64,000 nucleotides of DNA from Myrica gale (GCA_963930655.1 OZ005605.1:22079501-22143500), one strand, 5' to 3'. Positions 11,788 to 23,709 are shown, counted from the first letter of the stretch. A program made the numbers and translations. The notes: a model not told the origin generated them from the sequence alone.

Positions 11788-14155
11788 TCAGGCTTCAACA
11801 TCTTGTTGTCCTGCATGTAATTTAATTGTCTTGGTGTTGAGCCCCAGTAACATTCTCAACCAATTAACAAGCTTCGCACATTTGACCAAGCATATCATTA
11901 AAAATCTCAAGGTGCGCACCAGATAATAGCATGCGCCGTGCTGGAGTGGCTGGAGACTGACACCCCACTCGTTGGTAAGAACTGGCTGACCTGAGGACTG
12001 GATTAGCACCGCATCGTCACCAAAAGCCTCGCGCACGTTAAAGGGCCCAGCAGCGACTTCGAAGGCCACCTCGTTAATGACCACCATTGCTTTCGCCGGA
12101 ACAGCCGTGCCCACTACACCCGGTTCCCCAACACCTGCGACCACAGATTCCTTTGTCAGTTTTTTCTCAAAGGCGCATGTCAAACCGACGCAGCAGTCAA
12201 CCAATAGTGACTAATGCCAAGCCATGCACGTCGATCTAGACAGAGATCGTAAACCCCGGACCCAATTGACTAAACGGACCCCGTTTTATTCGTAATATGA
12301 CAAACCTATCCTACACTGTCCGTACCCAAATTTTTATACATCATGTCAATCACGTCCATTATAATATTTGTCAGTCTTAAACCTATTGGGATGTCATGTG
12401 CTTGTATATTTCTGTCCTGAGAGCAAGTACAGACATATATTACCAATCTACCTTGTTTACTCCTAATTTGGTCTTTAATCTTATTCAACCCTTCGCAAAG
12501 TAGGTCATTTTCCACCGATTGCACCATGTATAGTACTTTTTTGGGGGGGGGGGATTTGTGTATAATCGTTCGATATCCAGACTGATTTGAAAAGTTTCAA
12601 CTTTTTACCTTGAATTTGACTGATGGGAGATGAAACAGTACCACTAGTAGTGGAGGGAAGGACCACGCCAGTGTGAAGATGACTGGTCACATTGTAATTC
12701 AGCTGGTGATTGTTTTTCATGAGTACTTTTTGATCTTCTTGATCTTTCTTTGAAGTCTCCTGGTACATTATTTCACTGAGCAAGAGACTAGTGCAAGGCC
12801 CCATTGCGTGTTCATGCACTTGGACCGCATTTGATAGCTCAGAGAAACAAAATCCCTGACTAAAACTAGCCGCTCCACCGGTATGGTGCACCCCACCGGT
12901 CTGTTGTGCCTGAAACAAGTAGGGTTCGGGCAAAATTTCATTGGGGGACTGGAAATAGGTGACATGGCTCACCGAGGCAGTTGGAGAATTAGAAACATCG
13001 GAGATGGTTGGGAAGCCCACGGAAGTAGCCTTGTAGGTTGCCTTAGGAGATGATTTTTCGGAAGAGGATGACGAGGATGAAGGTGCCGTAGTGGCAGCAA
13101 GAAATTTAGTTGGAGGGTTGTTTTGGGTTTGCTGGGCCGGGTTTTTTGAGCTTTGGAGATGACGGAGCTTGTGCTTACTTCTAGATTTTCGGTTCTGGAA
13201 CCAGTAGAAGACATTGGCATCACCTACTTGACCATACTCTTGCAATTGGGCTCTGATCTTTCGTATCTCGTCCCTTGGAGGGTTCACCATTCCAGAGTTG
13301 AAAATTGCTTCTAATATGCGAATTTGCTCCGGTTTTGGATTCCATCTTGGCTTTGGCTCCGGACTCCGTTCTTCACACCCAGGCACTGTTGGAAAAACGT
13401 GAAGAAATTTCTTTCATGAGTAAGTGCAGGCAACTTTAATAACTTTCTTTAGAGCACATGAATTTCATTACAACTCCCTTCACCCATAAAGGTTGATATC
13501 ATCCGTTTGCATAAGTCAACTAGAGAAAATGAAAATTAGCTGCAAAGACAACATGTTTATGCTCCTCCCGTTGCACGACCAACTTTCTGTTGTTCTCTTT
13601 TTATGCTGTCACAAAATACGCGAACTTTTAAAGAATTAATAACATTCACCAATTCAACGCTCCTATCACTCCAAATTTTGGAGGCTCGATTGTTAAATTA
13701 GAATATAACCTTTTGATCCCTCTATCTTCCTCCCCACCCAATTCATTTTTATCTGTCTATCAGCAATTTAGAAATAACACTTTTTTTGCTTGTTTCGTGA
13801 CAGGACATATTGTTTATAAACCTTCATGTTTTAGGCGAGAAGATCAGTTTGAAGAATGCCAAATTCAACACTGGTTTAGTCAGTGGTTTGAGCGGGTGGT
13901 CAAGGGCCTCGCCTTTGAGATCTTCTCAAGAGTAGAAAAGGATTAAGGATCTACCAAATAATAGGAACTCAGAAACTTTAAATAATGAAAAATTGTTTAT
14001 CTCCGAGTGCAAATTGTGATGTTACCTGAACTATATGGGGCTCTGTTGCATCCACTTGATATTAGAGATGCGTTGATGTCATGCTGCCAATTGTGGTGCT
14101 TGTTGCAGGGCTTGGACTTGAACATGCTAGGCCAGTGTCTGTTAGATGAAGCCAT
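11788..14155 (-). CDS. WOX9: WUSCHEL-related homeobox protein, WOX8/9 (STIMPY) clade
   Basis: Three exons: 14155-14026, 13385-12609 and 12134-11788; phases agree (418 codons, 417 residues). Exon 1 gives the clade-specific start [18 protein letters not shown]. The homeodomain covers roughly residues 57-121 ([29 protein letters not shown], then the recognition helix [16 protein letters not shown]). The middle is Ser/Thr/Gln-rich. Exon 3 encodes the conserved C-terminal block with [20 protein letters not shown] and [13 protein letters not shown]8/9 proteins are nuclear regulators of early embryo patterning, meristem growth and inflorescence architecture. Odd point: about 42 residues follow YYLV, some hydrophobic, where I expect the protein to end within a few residues. 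This could be a lost stop or a third intron I did not see. Symbol assigned by clade, not proven orthology. Confidence 0.88.
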
Positions 14156-15661
14156 TACGAGATGATGATCGTCAGGATGTAAGCTAGACAGCTACTCAAG
14201 CGGCCAACCAAACGAGAAACAATAAGAAGTTGCCCTTTCCTTGCTCTAGCGTTTTGGAACTGAGCCCTCACGGCAAAAATGGACTTCTCTTATAGCCTCC
14301 GCACCTACCGGTGTACACTACAATTATATTAGTATAAATTAAAACCCAATAAAAGCCTTTCCCATCTCCCAAAGAAAAAAAAAAGATTTCTACAAGAAAT
14401 AGTCAAATCTAAAATTGACAAAACCTACAACAGGAATCGCCTGTGCAAAGATATACAAGAAAGGAAACCCAAATAAATAAAAAGGCAATGAAGATAAGAA
14501 AGAGTACCATGTCCCCCATCACTTCTTCAAACTTTGCATTAAAACGAAATACTTTGTGCACTACTCAGAGAACAAGCCGATTCCCCCTGGACGAGAAGCA
14601 AAGGAACACATGGTGGGGGCTTAATTAGAATATCCTGCAGAGATGACAGAGAAGCTCTTAATGCAAAGGTTTCTATCGCGCGCTTTAGAGAAGTGGGGAT
14701 GGTTCTGTTCTGATCAGTTTGTCTCTTTCTTTTTCCAGATTTCTACGGAGAGGATTCTCTTGGTCATTTGGATTGCTCGCAGGCCATATTAATTGAAGGG
14801 TGGAGGGCTAGTAAGTGTAGGATTATTCTAATGGAAGCGGTTGTTGCAGGAATAAATAGGGGGTGGGGGTGTTTCAAAGTCAAGAAGGGCACGTAGAGTG
14901 CGATTGGAATGCGGTGGTGGGATAGTAATTGCAAGTCTTGGTTATTTTTGGGCAAAGTAAGCTGGGCTAGCTTTGGATTGACTCGAGGGACATTATTTAT
15001 TATATGTAAAATCTTCGAGAATTTACTTCTCGAAAATAAACTCCAGTTTCTTTCAGATATACATTCACAATCGATCGGAATTGATCTGTACACTTATCTA
15101 ACAAGCTAATTAATTAGTAAAATGAACTTTATAGTTGGACCACCAATATACGTCATAATGTCAGCAGTGTCGCAAAACTTGCACGCAGGCTTTATACATG
15201 ATGTTCGTGGCAGCTCAAAAATAATGGAGGGAAAAATAGGAGGCTCCATGGCGTCACGTGCGTGACATGTGATACATAAATATCAGAGAAATAGTAGTCA
15301 GCTCAATGTAAAGAAACTAATAAGAGACAAATACTTGGAAAGTACATAAAGTAACAAGGGTTTTGAGGCGGCTTTATAATGTTGATCCAAAAATTAATGG
15401 CTAGAACGTTGGTTGCAGTTGGTTCAAATCTACTTCAATTGGCATGTGCATGGCCGAGCTTTTGAATTGTCAATTGTGGCTAGCTACCTATTTTGCAATT
15501 TGGAATGGGTGGTTGGATGCTTGAGCAACGGGTGTTGGCAGAATTAGATTATATAATTTAAAAAATTAATTCTATGGGTCGTTTTAAAGTTTTAGAATAA
15601 CGCATACTCTTAAAAAAAAATAGGTTAAATACACTTTGCACCCTCCAATTATAGCGGTCTT
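14156..15661. other. Upstream region of the WOX gene
   Basis: No gene recognised. The first 200 bases hold the probable 5' UTR and promoter of the WOX gene on the minus strand. The remainder is AT-rich intergenic DNA. Confidence 0.45.
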
Positions 15662-15958
15662 TACACCTCAATCTATTAATTTCGTCACATTATACCTATC
15701 AACTGTTGAATTCAGACACTTAGTACCCTTTGTTAAAATTTCCTGTCAGTTTAATCCGACGAAAACTTATTTTTTTTAGCCTAAAAAATTACGATTGTGT
15801 CCTCATAAAATGATCACTACTAAAAAAATTATAGGAAAAAATTTCATTTTGTACACTAAAAAGTCATTTTCCGTCCAAATTAAACAAAAATTATAACAGA
15901 GGGTGAAAAATGTTTGAAATCTTATGGGTACAATGTGGCAAAAATGATAGATTGATTT
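15662..15958. mobile_element. Diverged foldback/MITE-like element with long inverted arms
   Basis: The segment beginning TCAATCTATTAATTTCGTCA at 15662 reappears as reverse complement ending at about 15958 (TCAATCTATCATTTTTGCCA). The arms stay alignable for roughly 85-110 bp with many differences. An outer CACTTTGCA/TACTTTGCA motif also recurs at both ends. No clean target-site duplication was seen, so the superfamily is unassigned; long arms suggest Mutator-like. Confidence 0.5.
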
Positions 15959-15971
15959 GCAAAGTATATTT

Positions 15972-16386
15972 TGTTAGAATTTACATACAAGATTTGCACA
16001 GCGGAAAAACCAAATGATTAGGATCTGACCTTTAGCCGTTATGATCAAGTGTTCTTTATGAGAGAACAACATGTAGAAGACCTACAAAACAAAATTCACA
16101 ATAGGCAAATACAAAACAGAGAGTTTTCTGAGCCTATCGCCTATACTTTAGAGTTTCTAACTTATGTCATATGATAGATGAGATACACAGGCTTTATTTA
16201 TAGGCTAGGCCAGGAACCCTCATGTAATTATTAATTCTTTATTTATTCCTACCATCAAGGAATAATTATATTTAATACCACAAATAATATCCTAATTGAA
16301 ATAATTACCCAATACCATAATTAAATAATTTAAACTTTATTATTGCATGTGGCACGTGGACCACACTTTGAAGGGAATTTCTAACA
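15972..16386. mobile_element. Solo LTR with 5-bp target-site duplication
   Basis: The 415-bp segment starts TGTTAGAA and ends TTCTAACA, a perfect 8-bp short inverted terminus of the TG...CA type. It is flanked by TATTT on both sides (15967-15971 and 16387-16391). A TATA-like TTTATTTATAGGC lies near 16193. No primer-binding site, polypurine tract or gag/pol follows, so this is a solo LTR left by LTR-LTR recombination. The ends resemble Copia-type LTRs. Orientation cannot be fixed with certainty; the TATA box suggests the plus strand. Confidence 0.8.
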
Positions 16387-16514
16387 TATTTATCCTATAA
16401 AAAATTTTAAAAGCCTGCAATGAGCCATGATAATATATCTTGATATCAAGATTAACCTTTTGTACTCTGACAGCCATTGTTGTTGTATGCTGTAATGCAC
16501 AGCTGAAATTCTCT

Positions 16515-16910
16515 TTGTTAGGACAAAGAGCTTGCCCCCCGGTACCCCTTTAATGGGAGAAGCCAAAGCAGCACTTTTCGCTGCTTAGGAGGCACATTTT
16601 CTTTCTCAAGAGTTTGTCATGTTTGAAGGGGATAACCTCGCTGTTGCTCAAGCTATTAATCAACCCGAATCCCCGATTGAGTGGAGCATTAGACCAATGA
16701 TTTCTGATGTCCATAGGCTACTGGAACTACATTCCCAATGGAGCTTTTACCATGTCAACCGAAAGGCAAATGTTGTAGCACATAATATTGCCCAATGGGC
16801 TGTCCGCCAGATGATGTTTGACAATATTCCTACTTCTTGTATTCCAGTGGAATGTATTGGTAGTGACAATCCAAGGTTTCCACTTGATTGTCCTTTTATA
16901 AATGGAATAC
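16515..16910 (+). pseudogene. RNase H-like (RVT_3 type) domain fragment, broken
   Basis: The frame reads GEAKAALFAA, hits an in-frame TAG, then EAHFLSQEF and FEGDNLAVAQAIN, and later FYHVNRKANVVAHNIAQWA. This order (EA..A helix, EGD with catalytic Asp, then VxRxANxxAHxxA) is the RNase H-like domain common in plant non-LTR retroelement proteins and single-domain relatives. The stop codon and lack of any reverse transcriptase around it mark it as a remnant. It lies just after the solo LTR but is not part of it. Confidence 0.75.
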
Positions 16911-18509
16911 ATCTTGCTTATAAAAAAAAAAGATCAACCTTTTGTAATCAACTACTTTTTAAAGAGGTTGCAGTAGGACTAGAATACTCTGCAATACACT
17001 GTTAGAACTGCATCCTACAACGTGAATACAGATATAAGAAGATTTCACAATATTTTAATGATACCTTTATAAAATTTCAATCACTATCGACCGACTCTAC
17101 ACGAGAGTTATATAGTGTTTATGGCTCTCTAAATTCAACAATTCTATTCAGACAATCTCTTAGGGTTAATTCTGATCTGCGGGCAATCAGCCTCACGTGA
17201 ACGCACGTACGACTCGAGCGTGTGTGCTCCGCGACTTTTTTCCTTTGAACATTTCAACCCAGACAAATTGCGGCTATCCGTGCAGCGCCAATGAAAATTT
17301 TTGGCCCGTTTCTCGAGCTCTAGTGCTGTCCAGTGTCCAGTACATGCTGAGGGGTGATAGTGCGTCAACAAAGGGCCTCCGTGGATGGATGGATGCCTTG
17401 CAATTAAATCTGCTTGTCCTCTTCTTTGTCGCATTGTGCATATACCTCGTGAGTCTTGACCATTAGCCAGGGTTCACGCTTCGACATACACTGTAGCTGG
17501 TTCGTATCACTTGATTGCTGAATTTCGCATAGGGTTCTGATCTCTCGTCCACTTAGAGAATAAAGAGGCTTGATGGTTTGTAATTCGGTCCAACAAAATC
17601 TCAGATAGAAAATAAATCTATACATAGTCTAAAGGAAAGCCGTTGAAGTACAAAAGGCCGGAATCTCTGGAGACAAAAAACCAAAAAAGAGTGCAAGAAG
17701 ACACATGCTGCAGGAAATTAGTTGATGGTAGGCTTGTGCTTTGAACAAAACGCGTGAGGCGAATCAATTGTACCCGGTGCACTTGATAGATTTCGTTAAG
17801 CAGACTCCCAAAATCTTAGCTGAATCATCTCCAAAGTGCAAACTGTGAAAGACTAAGAAGCTTTAAATAAAAGACGCAAAATTTATCCAGCAAAGGGAGA
17901 TGAAAACTCTGAAGGATATATACTGCTTAGTATAAAATTTAGGTTTAGTTGGAGAGAAATGATTGATAAAGTTTTGCTTCGGTCAGGTGCATATATATGA
18001 CCAAAGAAAGAAAACACACATACACAGATTCTCTCTCTCTCTGCGTCTCTCTTCTGTGCTGGTGAGCGCGCGTGTGGCAAGAGAGAGGCCAGCTCCCTCA
18101 TGGAAAGACGACAGAGTACTTATAAAGAGAGGAGTAAAGTTCTGGTCTATGTGGTGTCGGTGCGATTCCGACATGCAAAGCTGACAGCGAATTTGGGTGC
18201 ATGCGTGCCATTGTATCGCTCAATTATTTACATCTCCTTTGTCCACTCCCTCTCAAGCAATCGTCCTCTGAGCCCTCCCTCTCTCGGACACGCAGCCCAG
18301 TGGCGAAATCATAATTGAATTTAAAGAGACCAATTCTTAATACGTCAGGCAAAAAAATGTCTTAGAGTTCAAATTAAGGACTAAAAAAATTAAAATACAC
18401 GTAGCGTGCTAACTACTGAGACTGAGAGGTAACAATTGGATCCTACAGAGTTGTATCTTATGAAAACGTTGCAAAATGACTTAATTCTCAATAGTTTCCT
18501 CATTTTTCA
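16911..18509. other. Intergenic, no gene recognised
   Basis: Only short non-conserved frames occur here. A pyrimidine-rich CT stretch lies near 18030-18050. At 18298 a hAT-like terminus CAGTGGCGAAATC occurs without a convincing partner. Confidence 0.4.
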
Positions 18510-18760
18510 TCTATTAAGGCCAATATAGACATTGCGATTCAATATTCATTTTCCATTGTAGTAGCTGTGTTTCGTGACCATAGGGGCTTTTTGTGGTGCT
18601 GCAACTCTTAAGCTAGACCAATTAGATCCAGTTGTAGCTAAGGCTGAGGCAACACTGTTTGGTATCTTGGAGGCTCAGAAGAAAGGGTTTTCTAATATCT
18701 TTTAGGGGAAGACTCGTCTATAATGATACAAGCAATTAACTTATTCTCAAGACATGCAGA
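18510..18760 (+). pseudogene. Second RNase H-like domain fragment, frameshifted
   Basis: One frame reads VVAVFRDHRGFL. It shifts to LDQLDPVVAKAEATLFGILE and AQKKGFSNIF, meets a stop, then continues as GEDSSIMIQAIN after another shift. This is the N-terminal half of the same RNase H-like domain as at 16515-16910, but a separate and more decayed copy with at least two frame breaks. Typical remnant of plant non-LTR retroelements. Confidence 0.65.
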
Positions 18761-19429
18761 GTGAAAAATTCATGAGATTGTTTATGCTATTCGGAAATAA
18801 CTGTTTTGATTTATCAATAAAGAGTTCTTGTTTTGATTTTAAAAAAATTAAAAAAACAATGAAAGTTTGATAAAAAATAAATAAAATAAAACTTGAAGCA
18901 AATAGATAAGTTGATAGATAATTTTGACACTCAAACACGATCTAAGTATCTCATTTAGATGTGAGAGTAAAAAATAGATGGAGAATATGCACAAATTGTA
19001 TACAAGTAATGAAATTTTGATGCAAAAAAATAAAATAAAACTTGAAGAGAATAGAGAAGTCGATAGATACTTGACAACATAAATATAGTGAGCAAATTTT
19101 CACTTGGAAATAAAAGAACCACAAATAGTAGCGATTTCATTTGCAAAACTGTAAACATTTTCCTTTTAAAAAAAATAAATTTTCCTCCCTTTTACATGAA
19201 ACAAAACCACCCAAATTCTCCCTTCTGCTCGTACAGTACTCTTGGACTAGGCTATTAGGGGGTCGGCCTGGCAGATTAGTTAAAAAAAATCAAAATTTTT
19301 ACATTGGCCAACCTGGCCTAGAGCCCCGGTTGGCCCCTAGATCCACCAATGGCACCAGCAGATAAAGGTTTTTGAAATTATGCTAATAAAGGTATTAAGT
19401 TGAAGTTCATGAAGATAGTACTGAATTGA

Positions 19430-20340
19430 AAAAATCGATTTAGACCCTAATAACACTTAGAAGAGGTGAATATATGTTTTTTCTCTAATTAAAAATCAAT
19501 TAACAATTTTAAAACACATTCTAAAATTGTTCATTCTATATATGCATAATAATCAACTCAATCAACAAAATAAGCAACGAAAAATTAAATCAAACTTCAA
19601 TCACACAAAAAGACAAGAATTTAGTGACAAAGTGGAAAACCTTTGAAATACCGTTCAAAGGAAAAACCACTCTGAGCTAACAACCACCTGAAATTCACTA
19701 AGAAGAAATCCTTACAAACAGTGATTCAGACACGAGGAACCATGTTGCCAATTATGATAATTACCTTGATGTAGTAATCTAAGTGTCCCTACTTAGACTC
19801 ACTGCGTGCGACATTCACCTTATACCTCTAAGGTTCTTCTTATGGATTCTTCATGAACAACCTTGTTCATCAATAACTCTTCAACACTTTGAAGGCTTCA
19901 CAAATGTGATTGAATATGAGAAAAACTAATCAATTGAGGTTTTGAATTTTTGAGATTTTTTATCTTTCGAATGAAGGCTATAGGAGCTCATGAATATCGT
20001 TTATAGGGTTTTAAGGTGGTGTCCAACAACTCAATGAGACTAATGAGAGAACCCTTAAGTTTTTTCATATATAGGACTATGAAAGGTAGGTTTTTTTTAC
20101 AACCGTCGAATGTCACTTGACAAGTAAGATTTTATTAAAACCGTTGGATGTCACTTGAGAAACTTCTTTAATATTTTTAACAATTCAACCAAATAACCGT
20201 AATAAATTACAATTCAGTAAGGACTTATATTGGCAAATTTTCATATTTTGAAACGGAAATTTGTCAATACAAAAGACACTAACATGAATTCTGTCGAGTA
20301 GTTTTGAAACTGCTGCATCATTAAAGTTCACCATGCATAT
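19430..20340. mobile_element. Degenerate LTR-like retroelement sequence
   Basis: The first 90 bp (TTTAGACCCTAATAACACTT and onward to about 19520) closely match 48955-49040, inside another element. The remainder has a promoter-like layout with a TATA-like CATATATAGGAC near 20067, typical of long non-coding LTR remnants. Neither ends nor coding parts were identified, so this is a repeat of probable retroelement origin. Confidence 0.4.
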
Positions 20341-20689
20341 TGATTAGGTTCGTACGTTGAGTTCGGAGAGGGAACCTTTATCGCTAGAAGATGGAGCTAA
20401 TGTTGGGCTTAATGACAATGAATCATGAATGTAGTCCTACTTGCCAATGAAACTAATTAACTGGTTAATTATTTAGACAAGAAACCCGGTGAAGGAAAAA
20501 AACACTGATTTTTGCATCAAACTGTACTTTCCTTTCGAAATAGTACTAAAAAAATGAGGATCAATACAAAGTGATGCGTAATTGGTAGTTATCTATATAA
20601 AAACATGAGGATACATATTGTGTTGATAATTATTAGGCCGGCGAAGAAGAAGAGAAGGAATGCAAAAAAAGGTCCAAACCCGTTACTCG

Positions 20690-21040
20690 TGAATTGGATA
20701 AGCTCCTTCCTCCTGGGTGAGTACCTCCCTCTCATTTCTAACGCAATCAAATTCAAAAGCCCTCTCTCTCTTTAAAGGATCGGGATCCTCTGCGGAGGGA
20801 GCAATTATGAGAGAAGGAGAGAAGGGTGTGGGTCCTGGTCGGGGCCCACACTGTCTGGGCAGGGTGGGTCCCGACCAAGACCCACCATTTTCTCTCCCTT
20901 TCTTTCCCAAACCCTTTACTCGTTAATTCGATAACGATAAGGTCCTTCCTCCTGACTGCTGAGTACCTCCCTCTCATTTATAACGCAATCAAATGCGGCC
21001 CCGGCAAGCATCAAAAGCCCTCCCTCTTTTCTCTCTGGGC
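20690..21040. repeat. Direct repeat pair of about 80-95 bp
   Basis: The block with TCCTTCCTCCTGGGTGAGTA, CCTCCCTCTCATTTCTAACG and a CAAAAGCCCTC end (about 20700-20770) recurs at about 20942-21030 with small indels. A GC-rich unit containing a hairpin lies between the copies. Confidence 0.75.
20828..20885. repeat. Strong GC-rich hairpin (24-bp arms, 10-bp loop)
   Basis: Arm 20828-20851 begins GTGGGTCCTGGTCGGG. The reverse complement of 20862-20885 begins GTGGGTCTTGGTCGGG, so only a few of 24 positions differ. The loop is TGTCTGGGCA. The symmetry weakly continues outward, suggesting a small foldback element. Confidence 0.8.
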
Positions 21041-21556
21041 AGACAGACAGGAAGCGAGCAGAGTTCAAAATACGACGACTAGACGGCCTGCCCATTCGCA
21101 GTGGAGAGTAGTTTGAGCATTTTTTTGGCTTTAACATCGGAACATCCGCTCCTTAGCTCCTATGTCCTATGCAGACGTACGTGCGTACGCACGCTAGTTT
21201 ATAATATTGGTGAGGTCCAGCGTACGGCACACAACGGACAGCCAACACTACCGCTTTAAATCTTTGCAGTACTGGTGGGATTTTCTGCTGCTCAGTACAA
21301 AGCTAATATTTACTCCTTCCACGTCCCCATTTCTGTCATTTTCCTTCCTAATCTGAAATCTCCTCCTCTTAACCTTCCTCATTGAAAAGGCCTCTCGGAT
21401 TTGATTTTTTCTTAAAACCTGAAGTACTTTTTTTTGTCTTACCTACCTCACGACCAACCTACGGTGATATGCTGCATGGAGAACATAACCAAGATACCTA
21501 ACAAAAACATAATGTTGGGTCAAGAGTCATTAATTATGTTCTCTATTGTCTGACCT

Positions 21557-21988
21557 GGCGCCGGTTATTATGCGACTTCAAAACCGTCCGAGTGTTCCGA
21601 TTACACGACTCAGATCGTGTGGGCTTCATCGCACGGTGTAAGGGAGGCCAGCGCATTAATAAGGCAAACCCGACTCTATGACCCGAAAGCCAACGATCTC
21701 AACCCGTCTCCAGCAAAAATCACTCGCACCCGCAGCTCCCCCAATTTTCGAGCTTTTCCCCCAAACTTCCAGCTTCTCTCGCCCTAGCAGAGCCTTCAGC
21801 CTTCGAAACCGCTGAGGTCGCTCCTCCGGTGTTTCTATGGTGGATGTAGAGGTCGTCGACAGCTTTTGTGGTTGTTGTAGGGATCGAGTGTGATTTTTGT
21901 CTTGGTGGCTGTGGCTGGGAGTTTCGACAAGTTGGGAAATCTTTCTTCCTGTTTCGGTGTGTCGAGGAAGACGAGACCTTCGTGGGCT
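21557..21988 (+). repeat. Left arm of a 432-bp inverted duplication
   Basis: The sequence from GGCGCCGGTTATTATGCGAC to CGAGACCTTCGTGGGCT is repeated as reverse complement at 23278-23709. Both arms measure 432 bp with no indels seen and roughly ten mismatches by eye (about 98 % identity). It looks like promoter plus 5' leader of an unidentified gene; no conserved protein was recognised in any frame. Confidence 0.9.
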
Positions 21989-23277
21989 GATTTGGTCTTG
22001 ATTTGGTCTGTCTCACGGAGAGGATTTTTAGATCTTCTATTTAAGCATTTTCAGGATCCAGGAGTGTCTGGTGCTGCTGGACTGGGGTGCAAGCTTGGGA
22101 TCTTTGAGTTTTGAGGCCTGCTGCTAGTTTTGGTTGTGAAGTTCCATCAGGGGCTGTGATGCTTGTTATATTTTGGGCTGATATTTTTTTGTTTTTTCAA
22201 CCAGTATATTCCGCAGGCAAGATTTGGAGTCCTTCTGCAAGATATTACCTTGCGGTTGTATGGGTTGCCTGTGACGTTGTGTTATGTTGATAGTGCCAAT
22301 AATGTGTAACTTTCCTTGCTATGAATTCAGTGTACGCAAGAAATTGAATAGCCACAGTAGGGTTTCTTGTTGTTGCTTCTAAGCTTGTAATTGTTGATGA
22401 TATACGTAGGCTTTCAAAAAGGAATCATTGTTTGAAGCATTGAGAAAAATTTAAGGTTATTGTTGGTTATGCAGTGTAGGTGGAAAATCAATGGATGGTG
22501 GATCCTACCAATTTGCTTACATATTGTTATTCATGGTTTTCAAAAAGTGGAGTGCACTGTTGTTTGATCGTGAAGACCATTTTTAAGTATTTTAGAAAAT
22601 GTGCCTGCTGCAATCATAAGTAATCTGAAATCATGTCCAGGGATGTTATGGTGAGGCCTTTTGTAAGGGAGACCATCTTTCAAAAGGTCTATTCAGTAAC
22701 AAAAGCAAGTGTACTCCTATTACAAAAGCAAATCTCTGAAACCTCATTACACAAGCCAATCATATACCGAACTTCACCAACCAAAAACTGAGGACTGATT
22801 TCGTTAGGAAGCTGCAGAATGTAATCTGAGGACTGATTTCCTGCAGATACATTTCATTGCCATAAACGACCACTCCCGTGTGCTTGTGCAATACAAAATG
22901 AGAAAAATAAAAAAACTTACTGTAAAAAGAAACTCAACATATGACTTCATAAAACAAGGTACACGCTTTATTAAAAAGACCAAATTTACAACACTAACAG
23001 AAACCAAATTTTGTTCCATGCCTGAACAATTTAGATAATCAACACTAAAACAAGGTACACGCTTTAACAATTTGACAGGCTCACTTATATCCGGCCATAT
23101 ACATATAGAGACCAACCAAATCTCACAATCTATTAGATGCAATTCCAGCCTCCATAAACCAATAAACTTACTGGATTCAAAAAGCAAATATAAATTCTTG
23201 ATCAAACAGAACATCCACAGCTCTTGTTGGATTTCACAATATAAATTCTTGTTGGATTTATAAGCTCTGTGCAGCAG
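21989..23277. other. Spacer (1,289 bp) between the inverted arms
   Basis: Unique, T-rich on the left side, with no convincing coding gene. The right part has a small direct repeat, ACAAGGTACACGCTTTA at about 22955 and 23050. The frames that read from each arm into the spacer share MIFVLVAVAGSFDKLGK-like starts only because the arms are duplicated. Confidence 0.6.
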
Positions 23278-23709
23278 AGCCCACGAAGGTCTCGTCTTCC
23301 TCGACACACCGAAACAGGAAGAAAGTTTTCCCAACTTGTCGAAACTCCCAGCCACAGCCACCAAAACAAAAATCACACTCGATCCCTACAACAACCACAA
23401 AAGCTGTCGACGACCTCTACAGCCACCATAAAAACACCGGAGGAGAGACCTCAGCGGTTTCGAAGGCTGAAGGCTCTGCTAGGGCGAGAGAAGCTGGAAA
23501 TTTGGGGGAAAAGCTCGAAAATTGGGGGAGCTGCGGGTGCGAGTGATTTTTGCGGGAGACGGGTTGAGATCGTTGGCTTTCGGGTCATAGAGTCGGGTTT
23601 GCCTCATTAATGCGCTGGCCTCCCTTACACCGTGCGATGAAGCCCACACGATCTGAGCCGTGTAATCGGAACACTCGGACGGTTTTGAAGTCGCATAATA
23701 ACCGGCGCC
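23278..23709 (-). repeat. Right arm of the 432-bp inverted duplication
   Basis: Reverse complement of 21557-21988. High identity and equal length point to a recent event. A transcript through both arms would fold into a long duplex of about 430 bp with a 1.3-kb loop. Confidence 0.9.

Noticed and set aside
12306..12608. Continuation of WOX exon 2 past the donor at 12608
   Set aside because: Conserved WOX text ends at the GGTAAAAAG donor, and the conserved C-terminal block resumes at 12134 in matching phase, so this is intron.
17144..17625. Overlapping short frames near 17.1-17.6 kb
   Set aside because: No conserved motif and no splice partner; likely chance.
18298..19346. Possible hAT element from CAGTGGCGAAATC to a CCACCAATG-like end
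   Set aside because: The 8 bases outside each end (ACGCAGCC and GCACCAGC) do not match, and the ends share only a few bases.
22804..23376. 190-residue minus-strand frame running from the right inverted arm into the spacer
   Set aside because: No homology known, low-complexity hydrophobic composition, and the first part only reflects the duplicated arm.
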